From NCBI GenBank assembly GCA_963676875.1, contig OY781436.1, forward strand, positions 372,001 through 436,000: 64,000 bases of DNA. The letters run 5' to 3'. Numbering within the stretch: position 1 is the stretch's first letter; each line of letters opens with the position of its first letter. Below are positions 8,049 to 18,256 of the stretch, one piece after another. The stretch comes from UBA6244 sp963676875. GTDB taxonomy: Bacteria > Bacteroidota > Bacteroidia > Bacteroidales > F082. The notes under the pieces are model-generated. The model ran no database searches, was not told the origin of the DNA, and saw only the letters and a list, made by a program, of their open reading frames with translations. A program made the translations under genes and the position numbers.

Positions 8049-8782
8049 TGAAAAAAGCCATGATACTCGCTGCCGGTTTGGGCACCCGTTTGGGAAAGCT
8101 CACCCTCACCCAACCCAAGGCTTTGGTAGAAGTGGGTGGTATGCCCATGCTCCATCGTTTGTTGCTGAAACTGAAAACGGCAGGCGTGGAGGAAGTGATG
8201 ATCAATGTGCATCACCATGCCCAACAAATCATGGATAGTATATTGAAAAACGATGGTTTTGGTTTGAAAATTTTGTTCAGCGACGAAAGTGTGCAACTTC
8301 TCGACACGGGAGGTGCTCTGTTGGCTGCCAAAGATTTTTTCAACGGTCCGAATCCCATCCTCATTCACAACGCAGATATCCTCACGGAAGTGAATCTGTC
8401 GCAGATGCTTCAATTTCACACCCAAAACAAAGCCCGGGCCACCTTGTTTGTAAGCGACAGAAAATCAAGTCGCTCACTGCTATTCGACGAGGGCAACCAA
8501 TTGGCCGGATGGACCAACCATAACACACAGGCTTTCAAGTGGGTGAACCACCCCCTTCCCTCCTATCGGGCACTATCGTTCAATGGCATTTGGATGGTGG
8601 AGCCATCATTTATTCAGGCCTTGCCCTTTTCGGGAAAATTCTCGATTATTGACGGATGGCTGGCCATGGCAAAATACCATTCCATTGTTGGCTATCAGGA
8701 CGATACCTGTCCGTGGTTTGATTTGGGAAGTCCTGAAAAACTCCTACTAGCTGAATCATTTTTAACCCAAATCAAAAGATGA
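8045..8782 (+). CDS. Sugar-1-phosphate nucleotidyltransferase (MurU-like)
   Basis: A 245-aa nucleotidyltransferase with the signature MILAAGLGTRLG near the N-terminus, then TQPKALVEVGG, a central HNADILTEV metal-binding region and a C-terminal WFDLGSPEKL. Proteins of this size beside AmgK-type kinases are N-acetylmuramate-1-phosphate uridylyltransferases (MurU), which would make UDP-MurNAc for reuse. The substrate is inferred from context only. I chose ATG at 8045, or equally 8048, because either overlaps the previous stop (ATGATG); the frame extends upstream to 7928 but that part is inside the kinase gene. The end overlaps the next gene by four bases (ATGA). Confidence 0.85.
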   Translation: MMKKAMILAAGLGTRLGKLTLTQPKALVEVGGMPMLHRLLLKLKTAGVEEVMINVHHHAQQIMDSILKNDGFGLKILFSDESVQLLDTGGALLAAKDFFNGPNPILIHNADILTEVNLSQMLQFHTQNKARATLFVSDRKSSRSLLFDEGNQLAGWTNHNTQAFKWVNHPLPSYRALSFNGIWMVEPSFIQALPFSGKFSIIDGWLAMAKYHSIVGYQDDTCPWFDLGSPEKLLLAESFLTQIKR

Positions 8783-11628
8783 CATCATTTCTGGAACTCG
8801 TTGCTGACAAGATTATCGGGCTGGGAAAAGCAACGGCCGAAACCGCCGTAATCCTTCCCAACAAACGTTCGGTGATATTTTTAAAAAACCTGCTCAAACA
8901 AAAAACCGACCAAACGCTTTGGCTCCCCGAGTTCTTTTCGTTGGATTCGTTTTTACAGGAAGCCTCCGGGTTCTCCAAGGCAGACCCCTTGCAGCTGTCG
9001 CTGGATTTGTTTGCCATTCACCGCCAAATTGCCGGAAACGACCAACGTTCCATCGACGAATTTCTGGCCTGGGCACCCTTGATGGTATCCGATTTCAACG
9101 ACATCGATTTGCATTTGGCCGATGCCGACCGATTGTTTACGCACCTCTCGGCCAACAAAGCCATGCAGGAATGGAACCCCGACGGCCGGCCACTCACCCC
9201 CATGCAGGAGCGTTACCTGAAATTCTATCAATCGCTGGCAGAATATTACAAACTATTACATGAGCAGTTGGCAATCAATAAATTGGGTTATCCGGGATTG
9301 ATTTACAGACAGTTGGCCGAAAATTTCAACCAAATGGCTCCGCAATGGCCATGGAAAAAGTTTTTGGTGGCAGGAGTTAATGCGTTATCGCCTGCCGAAA
9401 CCCAAATTTTTAACCAGTTGAACAAAAACTTTCAGGTACAGTTCCTGTGGGACGTAGACACCTACTTTTTTAAAAATGAACAACACAAGGCCATCAATCC
9501 GGAGCCGGGCAGGTTTATCCGTCAATTAATCGATCAATTGCATTTGCCCGTGCCCAACCCCATCGAAAACCGATTTCTGACCGATTCCAAAACCATTGAT
9601 TTGGTGGGCGTTCAGGGCGAAATCGCCCAAACAAAATATGTGGCGCAATGGCTCAACGAGGAGGCGAACATCCGAGACAAAAGTGCGGAACAACTTCAAA
9701 AGACCGCCATTGTGTTGGCCGATGAAAAACTATTGATTCCGCTGCTCGATGCCCTCCCACCCCATCTTGAAGGCCTGGAAGAAAAGGTGAATTACAACAT
9801 CACCATGGGCTATCCACTCAAAAACAGCCCCTACCACCTGATTATTCATCAATGGGCCACTTTGTTGATTTTTCAGGAGCAGTCGAACGGCACCATTCTA
9901 ACGCGACATCTTGTTGATTTTCTGCACAATCCATTAATCGTATCTTTGTTCAACAAACTTGATGTTCATTTTGTTGAGAACCTTACCCAATCGCTGATTC
10001 AGGACAACGTGATTTCGATGAATGAATCGGAATTGAATCAACGACTTGCCGAGGCCAACCCAAACTGCATCAGTCTGTTGCACGACCTCCTGAAAAAAAT
10101 CACAAGCGGCATCGCGCTGATTGAAGGATACATCAAATTACTTGAAAAAACGGAGGTCCATTCGGAGGATCAACCCAATCTCAACCCGTTGCAACTTACC
10201 CAGCGCGGTCGTGCCCTGGAGGTAGCCACCAAACTCCACCGGATATTACAACGAAACAACGAAACCCTTGGACTAAAAGCTGCCGAAAAAATGCTGCAAC
10301 AGTTTATTGGTCAGGCACAAGTGAATTTGGTGGGCGAACCTCTGAAAGGCATTCAGGTGATGGGCTTGCTGGAGACCCGCACCCTCGACTTCGACCGGAT
10401 ACTGATGTTGTCGTGCAACGAAGGAATCCTTCCTGCCGGCGACCAAATGGAAACCTTTATCCCCTTCGACATCCGACATCGTTTTGGGTTGCCCCTGCCC
10501 AAAGACAGCATGGATGTAACGGCCTATCATTTCTACCGCTTGCTTCAGCGAGCCAAGCAAGTTACCTATGTATTCAACACCAGCACAGCAGGTTTGGGTT
10601 CCAACGACGAAAGCAGGTTCCTGTTGCAACTGGAAAACGAGCTGGCCATGGCCAACCCGGAGATTAAAATAACCAGAAAACAATTGAGCCCCTTGCTCGA
10701 AACCAAGCAACTCCAAAAGAGCATCGAAATAGCTAAAACAGAACCGGTAATGCAAAAGTTGCTGGCCAAGGCACAATCAGGCTTTTCACCCTCTGCCTTA
10801 AACACCTACATCATTTGCCCCTTTCGGTTTTATTTACGCTACGCGCTTTCTGTTACGGCCGAAGACTCCCTGGAAGAATCCATGGAAAGCAACACCTTTG
10901 GCAGCATTGTTCACGGGGCCTTGGAAAACATTTACCTGCCCCTCGAAGGCAAAGTGATCGACCCCAATTTCTTACGAAAAAAACTGTCTGTCGCCCCGCA
11001 ACACCTTGAATATGAGTACCGAAAAATATTCAAGGGGCAAGCACCCATTCAGGGGAAAAATCTGCTGATGATGGAAGTTTCGGCCAACATGCTGAATCAA
11101 ACCATTCAAAACGATTGTCGTGCATTGGAAGCTGAACCCCGTGTACTCATCGGTGTTGAAAAAGAAGTATCGGCAACGATTGACACGTCACACGGTCCCG
11201 TGCTTCTGAAAGGTACCATCGACAGGATTGACCGAACGGTTGACGGAAATCAGGTGAGGGTGGTGGATTACAAAACCGGCAGAGTAGTACCACAAGACCT
11301 TAAAATTGATGAATTGTCGTCGTTAATCAACAATCCAGATTTATCCAAGGCATTTCAGTTGATGCAATACGCGCTGATGTACCGGGAAAGCAATCCCCAA
11401 CACCAGGACATTGAAGCAGGAAACATCAGTTTAAGGAATCACTCCCGGGGTTTTATTTCACCTGTTTTTGAGGATAAATCAAGCACTTACGACAACCTGC
11501 CCGGTTTTAAAAAGCTGGTGGTCGAACTGCTGGAGGAAATACTTAACAAAGATTTAAATTTCGTTCAAACCACGGATAAAGATGCCTGTACATACTGCGA
11601 TTACAAGCAAATATGTAACAAAATGTGA
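8779..11628 (+). CDS. AddB-like PD-(D/E)XK nuclease with Fe-S cysteines
   Basis: A 949-aa protein with the layout of the AddB subunit of AddAB-type recombination nucleases. The N-terminus (TAVILPNKRSVIFLKNLL) has the AddB-like start but no Walker A motif. The C-terminal ~270 residues hold a RecB-type nuclease domain: FSPSALNTYIICPFRFYLRY, FGSIVHGALENIY, LLKGTIDRID and VVDYKTGRV (catalytic Asp and Lys). The cysteine in IICPFRF plus three at the very end (ACTYCDYKQIC) fit the Fe-S cluster of AddB. It probably works with an AddA helicase encoded elsewhere; none is in the window. It overlaps the MurU-like gene by ATGA, which suggests co-transcription without implying a shared pathway. Confidence 0.85.
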   Translation: MTSFLELVADKIIGLGKATAETAVILPNKRSVIFLKNLLKQKTDQTLWLPEFFSLDSFLQEASGFSKADPLQLSLDLFAIHRQIAGNDQRSIDEFLAWAPLMVSDFNDIDLHLADADRLFTHLSANKAMQEWNPDGRPLTPMQERYLKFYQSLAEYYKLLHEQLAINKLGYPGLIYRQLAENFNQMAPQWPWKKFLVAGVNALSPAETQIFNQLNKNFQVQFLWDVDTYFFKNEQHKAINPEPGRFIRQLIDQLHLPVPNPIENRFLTDSKTIDLVGVQGEIAQTKYVAQWLNEEANIRDKSAEQLQKTAIVLADEKLLIPLLDALPPHLEGLEEKVNYNITMGYPLKNSPYHLIIHQWATLLIFQEQSNGTILTRHLVDFLHNPLIVSLFNKLDVHFVENLTQSLIQDNVISMNESELNQRLAEANPNCISLLHDLLKKITSGIALIEGYIKLLEKTEVHSEDQPNLNPLQLTQRGRALEVATKLHRILQRNNETLGLKAAEKMLQQFIGQAQVNLVGEPLKGIQVMGLLETRTLDFDRILMLSCNEGILPAGDQMETFIPFDIRHRFGLPLPKDSMDVTAYHFYRLLQRAKQVTYVFNTSTAGLGSNDESRFLLQLENELAMANPEIKITRKQLSPLLETKQLQKSIEIAKTEPVMQKLLAKAQSGFSPSALNTYIICPFRFYLRYALSVTAEDSLEESMESNTFGSIVHGALENIYLPLEGKVIDPNFLRKKLSVAPQHLEYEYRKIFKGQAPIQGKNLLMMEVSANMLNQTIQNDCRALEAEPRVLIGVEKEVSATIDTSHGPVLLKGTIDRIDRTVDGNQVRVVDYKTGRVVPQDLKIDELSSLINNPDLSKAFQLMQYALMYRESNPQHQDIEAGNISLRNHSRGFISPVFEDKSSTYDNLPGFKKLVVELLEEILNKDLNFVQTTDKDACTYCDYKQICNKM

Positions 11629-11758
11629 CCTTGGATAGTTTAAAACATCCTTTTCGAGGGCAACATATGCAAAATGAGAGGGATGAAATTTTAATTGTTG
11701 GTAAAAAAAACTATTTTTGCTAGAAGATATATCGAAAGCTCACAATTAATAAATCCAT

Positions 11759-13789
11759 ATGGACCACAATCAGTTTAAGATTCTTTTGGTGGACGACCGC
11801 CCTGAGAACCTAATCACCCTTGAGAGTATTCTTGAAAGCCCTGAATTAGACATATACAAAGCCGGATCCGGAAACGAAGCTTTGGGGTTGTTGTTGGAAC
11901 ACAATTTTGCACTGGTACTTTTAGATGTCCAAATGCCCGGGATGGACGGGTTTGAAACCGCTGAAATCATGCGGGCCAACGACCGCACCAAACATGTTCC
12001 CATCATTTTTGTGACGGCCATCAACAAACAGAGGAAACACATTTTTCAGGGTTATCAATCCGGTGCCGTGGACTACCTCTACAAACCACTTGATTTAGAG
12101 ATTCTTAAGAACAAAGTAAAAGCTTTCATCGAGTTTTTCCGGTATCGTCAGGCATTGGAAGAAACCACCCGTCAATTGGCCAAAACGGTGGAAGAGCTAA
12201 AAATTGCCAAATCGCAGGCAGAACAGGCTACCGTTACCAAGAGCATGTTTCTGGCTTCCATGAGTCACGAAATCAGGACCCCATTGAATGGAATTATTGG
12301 CATGGCCGATCTGGGTTTGATGGACGAAGACCTGAGTCCTCTGCAAAAAGAGCGTCTCGACGATATTAAAAATTCGGGCGAAACCTTGCTGGAAATCATC
12401 AACGACATCCTCGATATCTCTAAAATTGAAGCCGACAAACTCGAGTTGGAAGAAATAGAATTCAGCCTGCGCGATTTGGTGGAAAAAATATTCAACACCA
12501 TCAGCATCAAAGCACTGGAAGAAAACAACGAGCTTATTTGCGATATCGACAACGACATTCCCGACAACATCATTGGGGATCCATTGCGATTGAAACAGAT
12601 ATTGATGAACCTGCTCAACAACGCCGTAAAATTTACCGAAGAGGGAACCGTTCGACTCAACATCAAGCTTCTCGACAGCATCGAGGAGCAGATTCGTATT
12701 GAATTCAGTGTGGAAGACACCGGTATTGGCATATCGGAAGACGCCATGAATCAACTGTTCAAAACCTATAGCCAGGCCGAAGCATCCACCACACGAACCC
12801 ACGGAGGAACCGGATTGGGCTTGAATATCGCCCAAAATCTGGTATCCATGATGGGCGGAAAAATTACTGCAGAAAGCAAAAAGGGCAAGGGCAGCACTTT
12901 TAAATTCACCCTGAACATGATTGCCGGAAATCCCGGCGACGAGTGCGACTCCATAAAAATCACCCCACCCATCGATCAGCAACGGATCCTGATTATCGAC
13001 TCTCACCTTCCCGCCGGCGAGGTATTGAGTAAAATTCTGTCGGGGTGTCAACTGAAAAACGACCTGACCTCCTCACTTGAGCAGGCCATTCCACTGATTG
13101 AAAAAAATGATTACACCGTTATTTTCATCGACTTCGAATTGGGAAAAATCACCGGAGATCAAGCAGCTGAGCTGCTCTGCAACAGATTCCCCGACAAAAA
13201 CCTGAATTTGGTTTTCCTGTCGCAGGTAAAAGCCTCCATTATGGTGGACAAACTGCGCAAAACAGAGAAATACGACTTTATCACCAAACCGGTATTACAA
13301 ACCAAAATCAAACATATTTTCGAGAAAAAATTTGGCGAACCAAAGCCGGTTGTAAAAAAACAGAGTTCTTCAAAACAAAAGGAAAGTAAAAAAGAAGATT
13401 TGCCATTGCAGGTATTGGTAGCTGAAGACCAAATTATTAACCGAAAAATTGTTGTGCAACTATTAGAGAAAAAAGGTTGGGTAGTAACAACAGTTGAAAA
13501 TGGTAAATTGGCCATTGAAACCTTTGAAAAAAATCCTGAAAAGTACGACATCATCCTTATGGATGTGCAAATGCCGGAAGTGGATGGCTACATGGCCACC
13601 GAAAAAATCAGGGAGTTTGAAGCTGTTCATGGTGGACATGTGCCCATCGTGGCCATGACCGCCTTTGCCATGGTTGGCGACAAAGAAAAATGTTTGGCCT
13701 CGGGCATGGATTACTATGTATCAAAACCTATCAGTCCTGATGAGCTCTATGCCACCATCATCAAATATTCGAAATACAATAAAGATTAA
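11759..13789 (+). CDS. Soluble hybrid histidine kinase (REC-HisKA-HATPase-REC-REC)
   Basis: A 676-aa cytoplasmic kinase. The order is a receiver at 1-120 (phospho-acceptor Asp56 in VLLDVQMPGMDG), a linker helix, HisKA with His170 in MSHEIRTPLNGI, HATPase with FTEEGTVRLNI and GTGLGLNIAQ, a degenerate receiver at about 410-520 (RILIIDSH replaces the usual DD pair, IFIDFE keeps an Asp), and a full receiver at about 550-676 (ILMDVQMPEVDGY). No membrane segment. The N-terminal receiver means it takes input from another kinase. It is first of six genes with gaps of 15, 51, 0, 12 and 35 bp, so probably one operon. Confidence 0.92.
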   Translation: MDHNQFKILLVDDRPENLITLESILESPELDIYKAGSGNEALGLLLEHNFALVLLDVQMPGMDGFETAEIMRANDRTKHVPIIFVTAINKQRKHIFQGYQSGAVDYLYKPLDLEILKNKVKAFIEFFRYRQALEETTRQLAKTVEELKIAKSQAEQATVTKSMFLASMSHEIRTPLNGIIGMADLGLMDEDLSPLQKERLDDIKNSGETLLEIINDILDISKIEADKLELEEIEFSLRDLVEKIFNTISIKALEENNELICDIDNDIPDNIIGDPLRLKQILMNLLNNAVKFTEEGTVRLNIKLLDSIEEQIRIEFSVEDTGIGISEDAMNQLFKTYSQAEASTTRTHGGTGLGLNIAQNLVSMMGGKITAESKKGKGSTFKFTLNMIAGNPGDECDSIKITPPIDQQRILIIDSHLPAGEVLSKILSGCQLKNDLTSSLEQAIPLIEKNDYTVIFIDFELGKITGDQAAELLCNRFPDKNLNLVFLSQVKASIMVDKLRKTEKYDFITKPVLQTKIKHIFEKKFGEPKPVVKKQSSSKQKESKKEDLPLQVLVAEDQIINRKIVVQLLEKKGWVVTTVENGKLAIETFEKNPEKYDIILMDVQMPEVDGYMATEKIREFEAVHGGHVPIVAMTAFAMVGDKEKCLASGMDYYVSKPISPDELYATIIKYSKYNKD

Positions 13790-13804
13790 CCGTCCGCCTG
13801 CTTA

Positions 13805-16800
13805 TTGAACATGAAAAATAACGACTTTGTAAACTATAACGAAACATCTTCGTGGCAAAAGCTCAAGTACTCCATACTTTCGTGGCGCCATATCGGAGTG
13901 GGTAAATCGCTGTTAATCTGGTTTTTGGCCATTTCCATCGTACCCTTGGCTTCGTTGAGCTACATCAACTACCTCACAGCCTACCAGGGGCTCACCATCG
14001 TTAGTGCCAAGTCGTTGAATTCTACCTCACAACTGCGTCTGGAATATATCAACACATATTTTGTAAGTGCGGTTGATTTACTCGAAATCACCAACTCCTC
14101 CCCTTCGCGGATACAGGTTTTTGAAGAACTTGAAAATCAGTTCAAACAGAGTCAACTTCCTGCCAAAGAATTTATAAAAACACCCGTATGGGAAGAAATC
14201 TCCTCCAAATTACGCAATGAGTTTGTACAACCACTCAAGGAAAACAACCTGTACAATTTTCTTTTTATCGATAAGGGTGGCAACGTGTTGTTTTCAGTAA
14301 AAAACGAAAGCATCCTCGGGAAAAATATCTACGATGACGACCTGGCCGGAAGCCTGCTTACCCAAACTGCACGAAAATCGGCAGAGACGGACAAAATACT
14401 CTTCAGCGACCTGGAAGTTTTTAAACCCAGCTATCAAACCATCTCAGGATTTTTTACCATGCCTGCCAAATCAAGTAAGGGGGAAATATTCGGTATCATG
14501 ACCTTGCAAATCACCATGGACGGCATCAATCGGATGATTCAGCAAGAGTCGGGTTATGGCGAAACCGGGCAAGCATACCTGATCGGACCCGATTTTTACC
14601 TGCGCTCCATTCCCCGTTTTGGCGACAAATCGGATATTCTTACAAAAAAAATTGACAACGAAAAAACGCGCTCATGGAAAGATTTCCTGCTTCATCGCAA
14701 CGACCAACGCTATTTGAGGGAGCGGGAAATTGATGAGGAAAAGGTATCCAATTACAATTCCGACAACAAGGGCAAATATGTGATGGGGGTATATCGCAAC
14801 ATCGACATGCTGGAAGATTATGGCGTAAATTGGGCATTGGTGGAAGAAATTGAACACGACGAAGCCTTTGACAATGCACGCCGTTTGTCGGATATTGCTA
14901 AAGTGTCGTTCATCCTTACGTTCTTGGTGGTATTGCTAATCGCTTTGCTCGTTACCCGTTGGTTTGTGAATCCCATCAAGCAATTGTCGTCGTGGGGAAA
15001 GGAAATCGCCATTGGCAAACTGGAGGGCAAAAACATCAAAGCGCCCAACAACGAGGTGGGCGAAATGCGCGACACCTTCAACCGGCTGGTCAACTCGCTC
15101 AACTCATATGCCAATGTGGCACGACTGATGGCAAAGGGCGATTATAGCGAAAAAGTGGAAACCCGCAGTCCCGAAGACGTTCTGGGAATTTCCATCAACC
15201 AAATGATTGAAAGCCTTCATTCGGTGGTGGAACAAGCCAACAAAATTGCCAAAGGCGATTATGACACGATAATCACCCCCAGAAGCAACAACGATGCTCT
15301 GGGACAGGCCTTGTATAAAATGACCGAGACACTTAGGGACAACGCCATTGAAATGCAGAACGAAAACTGGTTAAAAACAGGGTTAAATCAACTGGATGGC
15401 CGTGTAAAAGGTCACGAATCGATGGAAAGCCTCGCTCAGGAAATCATCCGTTTCTTCTGCCAATATCTGGAAGCTCAAATTGGACTTTGCTACCTATTCG
15501 ACAAAGGAGAGCTCAAACTGGCGGCTACCTTTGCCATCAAGGATAAAGACAAAGCCAATATTACCCACCTGAAACCCGGAGAAGGTATTGTGGGTCAAGC
15601 ATTTTTGGAAAACAAAAGGATGATTATCAGCGACAAAGAATATGATGACCTGCCCACCTTTAATTATGGGGTCGGGGAAACCATTCCAAGACATTTCGTA
15701 CTGATTCCCTTCTCCAAAAACAACGAAAAGGTTGGAGTGCTTCAGTTGGGTATGATCAATAAACCCACCGACAACCAACTCAAGTTTATTGAGTTGGCCA
15801 TGAGCGACACCACGTTGGCTATCATCACACTGCAATCGCATCTGCGCGTGCTTGAGCTGTTGACCAGAACGCAAGAGCAAGCCAACGAACTCGAGGTACA
15901 ACAGGAAGAACTGCGCCAAACCAATGAAGAACTGCAGGAACAAACCAGCGCCCTCCGCATCTCGGAAGAAAACCTGCAAGAACAACAAGAGGAATTGCGT
16001 GTAACCAACGAAGAACTTGAGGAGAGAACTAAAGCCCTTGAAATTCAACGTGATGCCATCCGAAAGAAGAACAAGGAACTGGAAAGTGCCCGCAAGGACA
16101 TCGAGAAAAAAGCACACGATTTGGAAATGGCCAGCCAGTATAAGTCGGAATTTCTGGCCAATATGTCGCACGAATTGCGCACCCCGCTCAACAGCATCAT
16201 CGTGCTTTCGCAACTAATGGCTGAAAACAAAAAGAAGCATCTGGATGAGAAGGAATTGCAATTTGCCCAAACCGTACATTCGTCGGGCAACGATTTGTTG
16301 AACCTCATCAACGACATCCTGGATTTATCGAAAGTGGAATCCGGAAAAATAGAACTGAACCCCGAACGACTATATCTGGCCGACCTCAAACCCTTTGTGA
16401 TGGATTCTTTTGAGGAAATCATGAATAAGAAAGGGCTTTCGCTGGCAGTGCAAATCGATAAGGACGTACCTGAATATATCATCTCCGATGCCCAGCGGGT
16501 GCAACAAGTGGTCAAGAATTTGTTCTCCAATGCCATAAAATTTACTGACAAAGGAGAAATCAAGCTTGTGATTAGCAAACCAGGTAAAGATACAAACCTG
16601 AGTAACCCCGACCTCCAACTCAACCGATGCGTGGCTATCGCCGTGCAGGATACCGGAATAGGCATTCCAGCCGAAAAACAAGAGCTTATTTTTGAGGCAT
16701 TTAAACAAGCTGACGGAACTACCAGCAGGCGCTATGGCGGAACCGGGCTGGGATTGAGCATTTCCAAAAACTTTGCGCAACTTCTCGGAGGTGAGATGCA

Positions 16801-18205
16801 GCTAACCAGTAACGAAGGAACAGGTTCTACTTTTACCTTGTACCTGCCCTTTGAAATAGAAATAGCTGAAAATGAAGACGAAGAGGATGTGCAACTAATA
16901 AATCCTGAAAACACATCTTCAGGAATTGGGACACAACAGAAGCTGGAATCCTACGTGAGTCCCATTGCCAACGAACAGGAAAAAGAAGATGAATACCTGC
17001 AAACCAACGACGACCGCCATTCTTTGTTCGAAAAAGACAAGGTAGTACTCATCGTGGAAGACGACGAAAAGTTTGCTTCCGTGCTGCTATCGTTGGCACA
17101 CGAACACAAATTTAAAGGACTTATTGCTCCTGACGGAGAAAAAGGTTTATATCTGGCTGACTATCACCTGCCACAAGCCATCATCCTCGACATTGGATTG
17201 CCCGGTATGAATGGTTACGAGGTGATGGAGAAGCTGAAAATCAATCCCAAAACACGTCATATCCCCGTGCATTTCATGTCGGCATCCGACAAAAACATGG
17301 ATGCCCTGAAAATGGGAGCCATCGGCTTCTTAACCAAACCTGTCGTAAAAGAAGAAATTGACAAGGTGTTCGACAAAATCGAACTGCTCATTTCCAAACC
17401 CATCAAAAAACTTTTGGTGGTAGAAGATGAAGCTATTACGCGACTGAGCATCATCAACCTGATGAAGGGCGACAACATCGAAATTACCGACGTTCCGGCG
17501 GGTAAAGAGGCCATCGAAAAATTGAAGTCGGAAACCTTCGACTGTATGATTCTTGATCTTGGTTTGCAAGACATGACCGGATTTGAGTTGCTCGACATCA
17601 TCAATGAAGACAATATTGCTCCCAACCTGCCCATTGTTATCTATACCGGTCGCGACCTCACCAAGGACGAAAGCGACCTGCTGCTAAAACACTCCCAAAG
17701 CATCATCCTCAAAGGTGCCCACTCTTTTGAACGCCTTTTGGCCGAAACTACCCTCTTTCTCCACCAGGTGGAGGCAAAACTGTCGCCCGAAAAGAAAGAC
17801 ATGATCGAACCTTTTCATGGCAAGGTGAATGTGTTTGAAGACAAAACCATCCTCGTGGTTGACGACGATATGCGGAATGTGTTTGCCATTACCAGTCTTC
17901 TCGAAAGCTTTAAAGCCAAGGTAATCATCGGGAAAAACGGACTGGAAGCCCTCGACAAACTCAAAGCCAACAAACAAATCGACCTGGTGTTGATGGACAT
18001 CATGATGCCCGAAATGGACGGCTATGAAGCCATGCGAGAAATCAGGAAAATGAAGGAATACAAAAAACTTCCCATCATTGCCCTCACGGCAAAAGCCATG
18101 AAAGAAGACCGCGAAAAATGTATTGCCGCCGGTGCCAACGAGTACCTTTCCAAACCGGTGGAAAAAGACAAATTGCTTTCGTTGTTGCGGGTTTGGTTGT
18201 ATTAG
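13805..18205 (+). CDS. Membrane hybrid sensor kinase, Cache-HAMP-GAF-HisKA-HATPase-3xREC
   Basis: A 1,466-aa kinase. A transmembrane helix near 35-55 (SLLIWFLAISIVPLASLSYI) and another near 366-388 (ILTFLVVLLIALLVTRW) bracket a ~310-residue extracytoplasmic domain with a Cache-like pattern (YNFLFIDKGGNVLFSV, TGQAYLIGPDFYL). Then come HAMP-like modules (390-520), a GAF domain (545-675) and a long coiled coil with repeated QQEELR.TNEELEE motifs. HisKA follows with His789 in NMSHELRTPLN, then HATPase (GTGLGLSISKNF). Three receivers end the protein, at about 1078-1198, 1201-1320 and 1347-1466 (acceptors in ILDIGLPGM, ILDLGLQDM, LMDIMMPEM). The coiled coil and GAF closely match those of the next gene, so the two are paralogues. 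MKNN at 13811 is an equally good start. Confidence 0.92.
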   Translation: MNMKNNDFVNYNETSSWQKLKYSILSWRHIGVGKSLLIWFLAISIVPLASLSYINYLTAYQGLTIVSAKSLNSTSQLRLEYINTYFVSAVDLLEITNSSPSRIQVFEELENQFKQSQLPAKEFIKTPVWEEISSKLRNEFVQPLKENNLYNFLFIDKGGNVLFSVKNESILGKNIYDDDLAGSLLTQTARKSAETDKILFSDLEVFKPSYQTISGFFTMPAKSSKGEIFGIMTLQITMDGINRMIQQESGYGETGQAYLIGPDFYLRSIPRFGDKSDILTKKIDNEKTRSWKDFLLHRNDQRYLREREIDEEKVSNYNSDNKGKYVMGVYRNIDMLEDYGVNWALVEEIEHDEAFDNARRLSDIAKVSFILTFLVVLLIALLVTRWFVNPIKQLSSWGKEIAIGKLEGKNIKAPNNEVGEMRDTFNRLVNSLNSYANVARLMAKGDYSEKVETRSPEDVLGISINQMIESLHSVVEQANKIAKGDYDTIITPRSNNDALGQALYKMTETLRDNAIEMQNENWLKTGLNQLDGRVKGHESMESLAQEIIRFFCQYLEAQIGLCYLFDKGELKLAATFAIKDKDKANITHLKPGEGIVGQAFLENKRMIISDKEYDDLPTFNYGVGETIPRHFVLIPFSKNNEKVGVLQLGMINKPTDNQLKFIELAMSDTTLAIITLQSHLRVLELLTRTQEQANELEVQQEELRQTNEELQEQTSALRISEENLQEQQEELRVTNEELEERTKALEIQRDAIRKKNKELESARKDIEKKAHDLEMASQYKSEFLANMSHELRTPLNSIIVLSQLMAENKKKHLDEKELQFAQTVHSSGNDLLNLINDILDLSKVESGKIELNPERLYLADLKPFVMDSFEEIMNKKGLSLAVQIDKDVPEYIISDAQRVQQVVKNLFSNAIKFTDKGEIKLVISKPGKDTNLSNPDLQLNRCVAIAVQDTGIGIPAEKQELIFEAFKQADGTTSRRYGGTGLGLSISKNFAQLLGGEMQLTSNEGTGSTFTLYLPFEIEIAENEDEEDVQLINPENTSSGIGTQQKLESYVSPIANEQEKEDEYLQTNDDRHSLFEKDKVVLIVEDDEKFASVLLSLAHEHKFKGLIAPDGEKGLYLADYHLPQAIILDIGLPGMNGYEVMEKLKINPKTRHIPVHFMSASDKNMDALKMGAIGFLTKPVVKEEIDKVFDKIELLISKPIKKLLVVEDEAITRLSIINLMKGDNIEITDVPAGKEAIEKLKSETFDCMILDLGLQDMTGFELLDIINEDNIAPNLPIVIYTGRDLTKDESDLLLKHSQSIILKGAHSFERLLAETTLFLHQVEAKLSPEKKDMIEPFHGKVNVFEDKTILVVDDDMRNVFAITSLLESFKAKVIIGKNGLEALDKLKANKQIDLVLMDIMMPEMDGYEAMREIRKMKEYKKLPIIALTAKAMKEDREKCIAAGANEYLSKPVEKDKLLSLLRVWLY

Positions 18206-18256
18206 TTACGCGTTATTTTTTCCACATGGCCGGCTCTGGCCTGAAAATAAACGGAT

